DNA of 64,000 nucleotides. Source: Nostoc paludosum FACHB-159. Lineage in GTDB: Bacteria; Cyanobacteriota; Cyanobacteriia; Cyanobacteriales; Nostocaceae. Below the pieces are notes generated by a model. It made no database searches and was not told where the DNA came from. It saw only the letters and a program-made list of their open reading frames with translations. The translations under genes were made by a program, and so were the position numbers. Positions 27,643 through 37,500 of the stretch are shown here, one piece after another; within the stretch, counting starts at the first letter, position 1, and each line of letters starts with the position of its first letter. The stretch covers positions 119,730 to 183,729 of the forward strand of contig NZ_JACJTU010000014.1 of NCBI RefSeq assembly GCF_014698835.1, given 5' to 3'.

Positions 27643-27930
27643 CTAATTAGCTACCCGAATCCGAATATCACCTTGTATTACGCATTGACAAGCTAGGCGA
27701 ACATTGGGATTATCTGGAGCCAACACATCAAGTAAAATTTGCTCCTCATCCCTGACAGGAGTTAAATTTTCTATCCCACTCACAACTTCTATCAAACAAG
27801 TTCCACATGCAACACTACGACAACCAAAAAAAATTGAACTAGGATGTTCGTCACAAATCTTTGTTAAACGTTGATTTGCTTTGACTTGCACTGTTTTATC
27901 ATCATCTTCAAAATGAATAGACACTATCAT
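27643..27930 (-). CDS. 2Fe-2S ferredoxin
   Basis: 95 residues from the Met at 27930 (MIVSIHFEDDD); the frame extends 4 codons further up. The cluster ligands are in the plant-type arrangement C-x4-C-x2-C (GCRSVACGTCLIEV) with a fourth Cys in RLACQC near the end. It differs from photosynthetic PetF in the acidic surface and in the more divergent N-terminus. It lies directly after the AurF-like diiron protein gene, so it most likely feeds electrons to that enzyme. A dedicated reductase is not encoded nearby. Confidence 0.9.
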   Translation of the reverse strand: MIVSIHFEDDDKTVQVKANQRLTKICDEHPSSIFFGCRSVACGTCLIEVVSGIENLTPVRDEEQILLDVLAPDNPNVRLACQCVIQGDIRIRVAN

Positions 27931-28101
27931 TGCTAAATTCACCCTGATTTTGAAAAAAAGTTAACAGATATAACTAATATCCCAAGTGTTTAGCGATAAA
28001 AAATCAGAAATCAAAAATTTTCAGTAATCAAATGTTATTTTGATGCTTCCATAATTCTGACTTCTGTTAGCGCAGCGGGGCGTAGCCCATTCTGACAACT
28101 A

Positions 28102-29400
28102 TTAGGCAACTTCAAGAAGCTTGTAAATCTCTTTAATCGCCAGAGCATCCTGATAACGCTGATAGCGGTTACCCAACTTAGTTGTATTTAACTCTAATCC
28201 CAGTTCTTTAATCAAACGCTCTAGTTGCTGGGATTTGTATTGCCAACTCTTTTGTTCCATGTAACCAATGATATTTCGCCACTTTGAGCTTAGCTGTCTC
28301 CAAGAATCAACTAGTTGGCTGATATCTACCTGCTTATTAGCTAATTCCGGATGATGCAGAGACATACGTAGTGAATTCAGCCCAATTCTAGTATCAGTTA
28401 ACAACATTCCTTGGGCAGTAAGATCTAACTTCTCCAAATAAGTTGTGTAACTAGCATTAATATAGTCTTCCACAATTATCTCTAGGAAATGTCTAACAAA
28501 ATCTTGAGCCTCCGGAGGAGCTACTTTATACAGTTCTACTCCTAGCTCAAAAGATGTTGTGTAATGACGTGCTTCATCTGTTAAATGACCTTGATTTAAC
28601 TCAAAAGCTAATGGTTCATAGTCAAAATCTTCGGGAGAATCAAATAAATATGCTTCGCTTTTTTTTAGTTCTACGTTAGCCATATACCGATACAGCAAAG
28701 TCAAACTACCCAAGCCACTTTCTTGAACTTTTTCGGCTGGTAACATTCTCATGGCATCCCCAACCATAAACCGTAAAGTTCGATATGTGAAATTTTTACC
28801 TTGCTGCTGTGTCTCTTCCACTATGTTTTTCAGAAAGCTTTTTCCTTTTTGGAGATGAGACAAAATTGCATTCAAGCTTTCATCAAAAGTAAAACGAGTA
28901 TCAAATTTTTCAAAATCTGATTGATGTACTATACCAACAGTTCCATAGAAAAAACTAGGCTCATCAAACGAACTTTGAATTCCTATTTCTCGGCAGACCA
29001 TATTATATACTGTTCTAAATGACCAAATATGATCCATCTCTTCATTAGTTTCCTGATGAAGGATCATAAATTCGTCTGAGTATGGAGCAAAAACTTTCTC
29101 CGCAATACTCATATTAGATATCAGAGACTGATATTCGCTATTGGCAACATACTTATAAAAATTTGCAAAGAATGTTGCTGATAAAATTGCTTTTTGCCGA
29201 CTGTTAAAAGAAAGCAGATATTCACAAATTGGTATGGGTAAAGGCAGCATCCCAGGATGGCAATACAGCTTTTCTCCTTTAATCCCTTGTTTGCTCATAG
29301 CTATAGCAACCGGTTTTAATTCTAGGGCATTGCTATGTGCCTGCTCAAAAAGCTTATTTTGGATATTAGGAATTCTGCGATCGATTTGAACAGTATTCAT
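28102..29400 (-). CDS. AurF-like diiron (ferritin-fold) oxygenase
   Basis: 432 residues, helical and soluble. Two iron-binding helices are visible: HQETNEEMDHIW near residues 115-127 (EExxH pattern) and LTDEARHYTTSFEL near residue 275 (DExRH). This is the pattern of p-aminobenzoate N-oxygenase AurF and related non-haem diiron oxygenases, which oxidise amines to hydroxylamine or nitro groups or hydroxylate carbon on carrier-bound chains. The protein is longer than AurF by about 90 residues. The start has a good ribosome site (GGAG, 9 bases upstream) and follows the PfaD gene by 14 bases. A ferredoxin gene follows. The reaction is inferred. Confidence 0.7.
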   Translation of the reverse strand: MNTVQIDRRIPNIQNKLFEQAHSNALELKPVAIAMSKQGIKGEKLYCHPGMLPLPIPICEYLLSFNSRQKAILSATFFANFYKYVANSEYQSLISNMSIAEKVFAPYSDEFMILHQETNEEMDHIWSFRTVYNMVCREIGIQSSFDEPSFFYGTVGIVHQSDFEKFDTRFTFDESLNAILSHLQKGKSFLKNIVEETQQQGKNFTYRTLRFMVGDAMRMLPAEKVQESGLGSLTLLYRYMANVELKKSEAYLFDSPEDFDYEPLAFELNQGHLTDEARHYTTSFELGVELYKVAPPEAQDFVRHFLEIIVEDYINASYTTYLEKLDLTAQGMLLTDTRIGLNSLRMSLHHPELANKQVDISQLVDSWRQLSSKWRNIIGYMEQKSWQYKSQQLERLIKELGLELNTTKLGNRYQRYQDALAIKEIYKLLEVA

Positions 29401-29414
29401 GTGATTTTTCTCCT

Positions 29415-31076
29415 TTATTGAAAATTAACTGGGCGATATTCACTATAGGAAGCTGGCATTTGTAAACCCTGGATTTTTAAACTTTGAATCCGGTATAAAA
29501 ACGCTGCTCCAGTCATAATGTGGTTAGCAACATCAACTACATGACGATTTTTTGAATCAGATAAATAAGAATCTCTAACCCAGTCGTTGAAGCTACCCAT
29601 AGCTGGGCCACACCAAATTTGATAATCCATTTCTCTCCCCTTTTCGCCAAAATTAGACCAACGAGATGATAATCCAAGATACCAACGGAAAATTAAAGCC
29701 ATTTTTAGTTTGGGATTGTTAACAGCTTTGGTTAATTTATCAGGATTGCGTTGAGACAAATAAGTAACTGTTTCTTCCCAAACTGCTTCTAAGCTTTTTC
29801 GTAAAACTTGTTTTTCCAACTTGTCTCTTTCTGCTAGGGGAATATCTTCAATTGAGTCATAATTTTTATATAATTCAAACAGTTTTTGCGCTCGTAAAGG
29901 AAAGAGAGTTCCTCTTTTAAGAACTTGGAGTTTTACCCCCATTTCAAACATATCTGCTGCTGGAGCCATCATCACATCAGCCATCTCGGCTTGAGCTAGC
30001 AAATGTTTAGTATGTTCAGAAGTTCCAGCTTCAATACAAGACTGATTAATTGAGCCGGTCACAACATAAGCAGCCCCCATCATAAAGGCAGCTAAGGCTG
30101 ATTTTGGTGTAGCGATTCCTCCTGCAACTCCAACTCTCACCGGTTTTTCATAACAATATTTGTTTTGAATTTCATCTCGTAATTCCAAGATAGAAGGTAA
30201 CAAACAAACCAGAGGACGATTATCTGTATGACCACCAGAATCAGCTTCTACAGTAATATCATCAGCTACAGGAATTTTTTGGGCTAGGGTTGCTTGTAAT
30301 TCAGTGATTAAACCTTGCTCAACTAATTGCTTTAAAATTTTTGTGGGAGCAGGTTGAAGAAATTTAGTTGCAACTTCTCTGCGAGAAACTTTGGCAATGA
30401 TTTTATTTTTGATTTCGATTTGATTAGCTGCATTCAAACCAAGTCCAGCAGCCCGGTAATAGATGATGTTGTCACTCAAATCTAAAAACGCAGAAGCTTC
30501 TATTGTTCTTACTTGATATTTAAGATACAAATCAACTACACCGCGTTCAATAGCAGGTTCACTGGGGCTGTGGAGTAAATTAAAAGCATAAGGCCCTTGG
30601 GGTAAAGCTTGTTGAATACGATTAATGGCTGCTTCGACACGACCAAGAGATAAGCCACCAGACCCAAATGAACTTAATATTCTCTCTTTACCAAGAGCAA
30701 TTACCAGTTCTTCGGAAGCAATACCTTGAGCCATTGCTCCCGTGGCATAAGCATATTTTACACCATGAAAGTTGAGAAAATTTGAATCGCCTAACTGTTG
30801 AGTTGATATTGGTGGAACAGCTATTATTATTTCTGCCTGTTCAGTTTTTTCTTGATTGTAAGGATATAAACGGCCTTCGTTAGTTACACCAATTTTTCCT
30901 TCAACTCTAATAATATAACAGGGTTTATCTAAATTTAGCAACTTAGATTTTATGCCTGTTTCATGAAATGAAGCAGAATCTAAAATACCCTGCCAAATTT
31001 GATTATGAGCATGAGTAGATTCTGATATTTTGAGATAATTTCCATTTTTATTTAATGTATTATTCGTACTAATCAT
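29415..31076 (-). CDS. PfaD-type enoyl reductase
   Basis: 553 residues, the size of PfaD, the trans-acting FMN enoyl reductase of PUFA synthases and PUFA-like polyketide systems. It has a nitropropane-dioxygenase-like TIM barrel: FGSGGLSLGRVEAAI, the HTDNRPLVCLLPSI block, the GVAGGIATPKSALAAFMMGAAYVVTGSINQ region (flavin phosphate site), and C-terminal QIWCGPAMGSFNDWVRDS. It would reduce double bonds made by the synthase's dehydratase. It lies 52 bases after the KS-like/AT subunit gene and 14 before the diiron oxygenase gene, in one operon. Confidence 0.92.
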   Translation of the reverse strand: MISTNNTLNKNGNYLKISESTHAHNQIWQGILDSASFHETGIKSKLLNLDKPCYIIRVEGKIGVTNEGRLYPYNQEKTEQAEIIIAVPPISTQQLGDSNFLNFHGVKYAYATGAMAQGIASEELVIALGKERILSSFGSGGLSLGRVEAAINRIQQALPQGPYAFNLLHSPSEPAIERGVVDLYLKYQVRTIEASAFLDLSDNIIYYRAAGLGLNAANQIEIKNKIIAKVSRREVATKFLQPAPTKILKQLVEQGLITELQATLAQKIPVADDITVEADSGGHTDNRPLVCLLPSILELRDEIQNKYCYEKPVRVGVAGGIATPKSALAAFMMGAAYVVTGSINQSCIEAGTSEHTKHLLAQAEMADVMMAPAADMFEMGVKLQVLKRGTLFPLRAQKLFELYKNYDSIEDIPLAERDKLEKQVLRKSLEAVWEETVTYLSQRNPDKLTKAVNNPKLKMALIFRWYLGLSSRWSNFGEKGREMDYQIWCGPAMGSFNDWVRDSYLSDSKNRHVVDVANHIMTGAAFLYRIQSLKIQGLQMPASYSEYRPVNFQ

Positions 31077-31128
31077 GTTTTATCCCTCTGTTCAGGTAAT
31101 ATAGTTGAATAAAGTTATGTGAATCTTA

Positions 31129-34100
31129 TTAGTCAAATAACTTTTGATAGCAAGCTATTTGCAATTGAATCATGGCGCTGATTTGTTTTAGCGACTCTTG
31201 TCGCCCTTGTAAAAAAACACCATGAGCTTTGGTCATCTGGGAAGCATTTTCGCTCAATTTTTGATAAAAAGGGCTGCGGAAGTTCAATAATTGGGATTTC
31301 TCTAGATTGTAAGCGGTTAAATTGTATTGATGATTTTCTTCTGTCGTCTGAGTTCCGTTAATTTGCGATTTTTCTACAGTTTGCAAATTGCGTTCTTTTA
31401 ATAATAACTGAGTAGGTTGGCTACTATTTGGAAGATTGGTTGGCTCTGATATATTCTCTAGTTGGCTAGAAAAATTTTCAGCATTTTTGACAGGAGTTTC
31501 TGTAACAAAAGCATTCATTGGTGTCAATTCCTTTAACTTTGGTAGTGTATATTGGTGTTGTTTCGCATTAATGGTGGAATGTAAATCTATATCTTGAACA
31601 ATTTTTTGATTGTTCTTTTTCAAAAATGTGTAATTAGTCTTACTGCTTTCTAAAACTATATTTGTAATTTTAGACTTGGCGGTGGAGAATTTTTTTTGTA
31701 ATGGAGAATATAGTGGTGATAAATCTAGATGAACTTTATAACTCACAAGTTTTGCTAAAGCCTTAATAAAAGAAGTATGATCGTCTACACCTCTTTTATT
31801 AAGTGTTATTGTAATGTGTTCTTTTTGGTTGAGGACTTTATCAATCCATCTAGAACAGTTACTACCTGCGCCTACTTCAATAAATATGTTGAAACCATCT
31901 TGATAAACGCGGTTAATTAACTGAGGAAAATTAAGCTGTTGACAGAGGTTTTTAGCAATATTGTGAGCGATAGAATGGCTGTCTAGTTTAATCGGTTTAT
32001 ACTCGGCTGCGGAATAAAAGATCGTTTCTGGTACGTTTTGGGTAGGTAATGTATTTAATCTCACAAGTTCATCGTACTCAGAACACATTGGTTCACAGTG
32101 AATAACATGGGTGAAAGGAGCAGAAAAAGCATCACAATTGAGATTGGTAATTACCCGCTGACACGCTTGGATATCACCAGCGATCGCCACTTCTTCTGTA
32201 GTATTAATTAAAGGCAAATAAACTCGCTTTTGGTGTTTAATTGCTTCTCTCACACGAGATACTGGACACATAACAATATAGTTACGCCAGAAATTTTCAT
32301 GTTTACCATCTTCTGCTTGAGATAATCCCCAATACTCGCGCACAGCATTTTTCGGCCCAGATAGCCTTGTCTTCAATAGAGATGATGAATTAAAGCCGTC
32401 ACTACCTTCTTCAAACTGAGTCCAGACACCTTGAGCCAACATCATGCTAATTTCGCCCAGACTATAACCAAAAGCACATTGAGCCTTTACTTGAAAATAA
32501 TTTTTTAAAATTGCTGTCATCATTCCAGCACAGCCCATTTCTGATTCCAATACTGCTACTGAATCATCGAGAAATTGCTTTTCAATAGCTTCTAATTGCC
32601 TATTGGATAATCTTTCTAAACTTCGAGGATAAATCAGCTTTTCTACGTTAGCTACACGTTTATAAACGCTACCGATGAGAGGGTCATCATAAAGTTGAGG
32701 GAATAAACGAAATAGATTTCTCCCTAGTCCAAGATAAGCACTATAAGCACCTGGATAAACGAAAGCGATTTTACCTTTTTGTCCAAGTGGTTTTGCTGTG
32801 AAATAGCTGCCTAAAGGAGTTTGCCAATCTTTTCCTGTCTCGAAAGCATTAGTAACACCTTTGAGGGAATGCTGAATTTCCCGCTGCAATTCATCTTGAT
32901 TATGTCCGAGAATTGCTAGAGTATAAGTCGCGTGTTGACGCTGTTGAAAAGTTGCAAAAGTCTGGCTAGCAGCAGCAGATAGGGAAGAACAGTTTTTAAG
33001 ACTTTCTTGAAGATTGCGGATTTCTTCTAATAAACTTGATTGGTCATCAGCAGCGATCGCAAATAAATAATAAGGCATTTGCTGTAAATATTTGCTGCTA
33101 TAATGCTTGTGGCTTACTTCCTCAGACAAAATTAAATGTGCATAACTCCCATCTACCTCCATCCCATTAATGGCAGCTATTCTTTTAATACTTCCTTTTT
33201 CTAGAAACCAAGGTTTTGATTCAGTAGGGATATAAAAAGGACTACCTTGCCAAACCTCTGGTATTTTAGGTTTAGACCAGTTGGGAACTCCGGGAATATA
33301 GCGATGATATAAACACAATGCTGTTTTCACTAAACTGGCTATTCCCGATACAGCATAGGTGTGGCCAATATTTGCTTTGACGCTACCAATTGCACAACTT
33401 AAATTGACTTCAGATGTGCCATATACCTGAATCAAACCTTGAATTTCTGACTCATCTTGCTGTGCAATTCCACTACCAACAACTTCTAAATAATTAATAT
33501 CCTTTGGTTTGATATTTGCAAGCTCAAAAGCTACCTGACAAGCTTGTGTTACTGCTTCTTGGGGACTGGAATTTATGGAATTTTCTATGAGACTGAGGGC
33601 GTCAATTGTTGCATAGATGCGATCGTTTTCTTGTTTTGCTGTTTCATAGAGTTTTAAAACTACAGCCGCTGCACCTTCGCCTACTATCCAACCATTGACA
33701 TTTTCATCGTAACTGAGAGTGTTTACACCTGTGTTGATTTTTGCAGCTTGATTTCTTAATAAAACACTAGCGCTATCTCCAGCAAGCTCAACTGCACCAA
33801 CTAAAACAGCGTCTACTTCTCTAATTGCCAGTAATTTTTGTCCAAGTTCAAAGGCTTTGAAAACAGAATCATCTTCAGCATTTAATGTAAACGCGGGGCC
33901 AGCAAAATTCCACAATTTGGAAATATAATTAGCCAGATTGTTTTCGATATAACTTGGATATTCACTGTGTTTGTTAATGTCTGTTTTTGGAAGTTGATTT
34001 AGAGTCAATTCTGTAGCAGTAACAAGAATAATTGCTATTCTTGTTCCTTGAGTAAGTGCGGCATCTTTCAAAGTGCGATCGGCTACCTCAAGCATCAACA

Positions 34101-34404
34101 AATCTTGAGGTTCAAAATTCTCTACTTCTTCTGGCGGGATTCCTAAACGTAAAGCATCAATTTCAAAATCTTTGATGTATGCGCCTAATGGTGCAAAGTC
34201 TTCATCAAGATCGGACTTCTTCAGCAACTTTTCTTGTGTTTCTATTCCTTGCCATCGCTGAGGAGGTATAGAAATAAAATGCTGAGTTCCTTCATAAATA
34301 CTGCGTTCAAAGGTATCTAATCCCTTGCAACCGCCGCCTAAATAGCAATCCATTCCTACAATTGCTATTTTAGGAATTTTATTTTTTGCAAATTCTTCCA
34401 TCAC
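31129..34404 (-). CDS. PfaB/HglC-like subunit: inactive KS-like domain plus acyltransferase
   Basis: 1091 residues. Residues 1-430 have a ketosynthase fold, but the active-site Cys block (DTACSS in active KS) reads NAEDDS near residue 177 and the first His (HGTGT) is replaced by VGSGI; only the NIGHT His remains. So it cannot condense chains. Residues 540-870 form an AT domain with the nucleophile in FGYSLGE near residue 647 and the late VGAGSNCSRW block. The C-terminal 40 residues hold a helix KAHGVFLQGRQESLKQI that also occurs in the large synthase. PfaB and HglC have the same layout. Probably an acyltransferase or chain-length partner of the large subunit, encoded 110 bases upstream. Confidence 0.88.
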   Translation of the reverse strand: MMEEFAKNKIPKIAIVGMDCYLGGGCKGLDTFERSIYEGTQHFISIPPQRWQGIETQEKLLKKSDLDEDFAPLGAYIKDFEIDALRLGIPPEEVENFEPQDLLMLEVADRTLKDAALTQGTRIAIILVTATELTLNQLPKTDINKHSEYPSYIENNLANYISKLWNFAGPAFTLNAEDDSVFKAFELGQKLLAIREVDAVLVGAVELAGDSASVLLRNQAAKINTGVNTLSYDENVNGWIVGEGAAAVVLKLYETAKQENDRIYATIDALSLIENSINSSPQEAVTQACQVAFELANIKPKDINYLEVVGSGIAQQDESEIQGLIQVYGTSEVNLSCAIGSVKANIGHTYAVSGIASLVKTALCLYHRYIPGVPNWSKPKIPEVWQGSPFYIPTESKPWFLEKGSIKRIAAINGMEVDGSYAHLILSEEVSHKHYSSKYLQQMPYYLFAIAADDQSSLLEEIRNLQESLKNCSSLSAAASQTFATFQQRQHATYTLAILGHNQDELQREIQHSLKGVTNAFETGKDWQTPLGSYFTAKPLGQKGKIAFVYPGAYSAYLGLGRNLFRLFPQLYDDPLIGSVYKRVANVEKLIYPRSLERLSNRQLEAIEKQFLDDSVAVLESEMGCAGMMTAILKNYFQVKAQCAFGYSLGEISMMLAQGVWTQFEEGSDGFNSSSLLKTRLSGPKNAVREYWGLSQAEDGKHENFWRNYIVMCPVSRVREAIKHQKRVYLPLINTTEEVAIAGDIQACQRVITNLNCDAFSAPFTHVIHCEPMCSEYDELVRLNTLPTQNVPETIFYSAAEYKPIKLDSHSIAHNIAKNLCQQLNFPQLINRVYQDGFNIFIEVGAGSNCSRWIDKVLNQKEHITITLNKRGVDDHTSFIKALAKLVSYKVHLDLSPLYSPLQKKFSTAKSKITNIVLESSKTNYTFLKKNNQKIVQDIDLHSTINAKQHQYTLPKLKELTPMNAFVTETPVKNAENFSSQLENISEPTNLPNSSQPTQLLLKERNLQTVEKSQINGTQTTEENHQYNLTAYNLEKSQLLNFRSPFYQKLSENASQMTKAHGVFLQGRQESLKQISAMIQLQIACYQKLFD

Positions 34405-34439
34405 CTATCTCCTCAAACTGATTTAATAGATTTTTTGGT

Positions 34440-34488
34440 GTTGCTGAATCAGGTAAAATATCACCTATATGGAGAAAGATTCAGCAAC
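34440..34488 (-). promoter_or_regulatory. Hairpin between the two synthase subunit genes
   Basis: Perfect 11-base arms GTTGCTGAATC (34440-34450) and GATTCAGCAAC (34478-34488). The 27-base loop has an inner AGGT/ACCT pair. It fills the gap between the large synthase gene and the PfaB-like gene. It could tune mRNA stability or read-through; no U-run follows, so it is not a normal terminator. Confidence 0.4.
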
Positions 34489-34514
34489 GTCCGTTTTTTA
34501 GTTGCGGATTTTAT

Positions 34515-37500
34515 TTAAATTTCATCTAGTTGCTTGGGCAAAATAGTTCCTTTAGCTCCTAGCATTCGGGTATATATTTGTCCTTGTTGGTTATGTGCAA
34601 TAACATCAACAACTAAACTCGATTCTGTTTTGGATTTGATTTGGCAAGAAACATAAAATGTTTCATCAAACGGGACAAGTAAGAATTGTTCAAAAATTGT
34701 GATTTCTGAAGGTAAACAAGCTAATTGATGAAAATGTTGCGACCAAATCCAGAATGCATGAATCTGCACATCTGCAATGTAGGGATTAAATGTTTGGACT
34801 GGAAATTGTCCTTGTTGTTGTTCTTTAGGCTCTGGCAAGTAGCACTCTATGGTAATGTTTTCCAGATTCGCATTTAAGACAGATTTGACCCCTTGAAAAG
34901 TAGCTCCGTGAAATAAAGTAGTTGCCCCATTTTGATAAAGTGATGAAGCAGTAGCGGTAATTTTCCCATCGTGGCTTAAGTTGATAAATTCGTGTACTGG
35001 AGCCTCAGGAACTTCCCGCTTGAGTTTCATTTGGCTACTGAAATGATAACGAATTTTACCTTCGGGGGTTTTACTCCAGATTTTGGCATCAAAGTCTATT
35101 TCAGAGATACCATTTTTAGCAATTTCTTGCAAATCTAAAGTGTATTCAGTTGGCAAATTTTCATCAAAAATCAGTCCTTTTAAAACTTTATAGTTTGTGC
35201 AACTGAAGGCTTTGTAACCAGGATAGAGTTGTTCGCAGGTATTAGCAATCCATAATAGCCCACAAGTAGCTGGTAAAACTGGAGAACCCGCAATTACGTG
35301 GTCTTGTAAAAATGGATTTGCTGCTAATGTTAGATGTCTGTGGATACGAAAACTTTTCAACTCGCTTGGTAATTTATCTGGGATATATACCAAGGGGCTA
35401 CCAATCACAACTTGCACGGTTTCTTGAATGGCACTAGCTAGTTCATTTGCTAACATTTTTGTGCCAATTTCAATCGGAATAGTCTCGATATTGCGTTCAG
35501 CAAAAGCTTGCTTTAATTCTGGGGAAACCATACCACTATCCCAAGGGCCCCAATTAATTGCTACGACATGGCAATGGGGATAATTGAGTTTGAAAAGGTG
35601 GGCTGATTTGTTGAGAATTTCATTAGCGATCGCATAATCAGACTGTCCCACATTTCCGTAGAAACCAACTACAGAAGAAAACAGGACTAAATAATTCAAT
35701 TGATTCGGCAATACACACCGCAATAGGTTTTCTAAACCTTTAACTTTGGCAGCGTAAACTGTTTCAAAATCTTGGAGTGATTTTTTCTCAATCCGTTTAT
35801 CAGCTAAGTTACCAGCCCCGTGAATAATTCCCGTTACAGTACCAAAACGCTCAACTACACTAGCAACTTGTTCACAAAGAGTTAATCCATCAGTCACATC
35901 CACGCTCAAATATTCAGCTTGTCCGCCCGCCTGTTCAATAGCTTGTAGGGTTGCGGCAATTTCCCGACTAGATGAAATAGCGTTAAACTTTTTCTGCACC
36001 ATTGCAGGTGTCGGCTTTTCTCCTCTAGCTAGAAAATCCTCCATAATCTGCTTTTTCAAATCTGCTTGATTCAAGTACTTTTCTGCCCACACAGGTTCAG
36101 GATCGGGAGCAGAACGACCTAGCAGAATAAATTTGCATTGATAACGCTGCGCTAGCTCGATCGCACATTGAGCCGTTATCCCTTTGGCACCGCCACTGAC
36201 GAGAAAAACCTGGGATTGGGGATTGGGTACTGGGGATTGGGAAAACTCTTTCCCAGTCGCCAGTCCCCAGTCGCTAGTCCCCAGTCCCTGTTCGCAGACT
36301 AGAGTTACTCGTCCTTGTGGACTATATCCTGTTTCGACAACTAATAGATTGGGGTCTTGGAGTTCGGCGAAGATATGCTGTGCTGATGTTTGAGGATCTA
36401 AATCGGGGCTGAGGTCGATCGCTCGACAAAATACACTTTCCCATTCCTGGTTTAAAGTTTTGGTCAGCCCAAATAAGCCAGCGCCAATGGCACCAAAGTT
36501 AGTTTTTTGTCCCAGTCCGAACTCGCCATCAAGACGAGCCACAGTTACAAAACAACTACGTCCTTGAGTTGCAGCTTGATTGAGTGGTTCTTTGAGATAT
36601 TTGGCAATCAGAAAAACATGGCGAAGAATAGCTTTTTCTGATTCTAGATAGCGGACACCATTGCTGCTATTTTCATGATTTGAGGGATTGAGATGGATAA
36701 ATGCGCCGATTTGACCATAGTTAGTAGCGATCGCTGTTAACTGTTCTTGCAAATGCTCCTCGGTCAAATCTGCAAGCACCACACGACTAATCCCTTCTGG
36801 TAAAGGCAATTGTTGAGCAATCAAACTTTGGGGAAAACTTAAGACAACAATTTTCCAACCACGCTTTTGCAAAATTTCAGCAAGTTTCGCCGTCGTCAGA
36901 GAACCATCATCGGTAAGCAAAGCAATATGCTCATCGGGTAAAGTGAAGTCTAAAACATCAGGTTCGGGAAGATATTTCAGTCTGACGGGACTGCGAAGAA
37001 TTTGGGATTGGGCATGGGGCATGGGGCATGGGGCATAGGGCATGGGGAGAGACAAGGGAGAAAAATTGCTACCTTGTCCCCAGTCCCTAGTCCCCAGTCC
37101 CTCTTGTATATATCCAAGAAGTTGCCCCAGCGTAGGCACTTGAGCCAATATTTCTGGATTTAGCTTGGGTAAATCGGGGTAAAGTTCTGATAATGCTCCT
37201 TGAATTTCCACAAGTTTGACACCATCAATCCCCAAATCTGTCTCTATATCCATTGACAGATCTAACATCGTCGTTGGGTAGCCGGTGCGATCGCTAACGA
37301 CATGGAGAAAATTTTTAGTGAGTTCTGGATCTGCTGAATCAATAGATGAAACCTCCCCGTGTCCCCGCGTCTCCGTATCCCCACCTCCCCGCGTCTCCGT
37401 ATCTGCCTCAATCACCGATGCCAGTCCTGCTGAGATTTCTGATGCGATTTTCACCATATACTCAGCTATTTGAGCGAGGGTGCGTAGCTGTCCGACTTCT

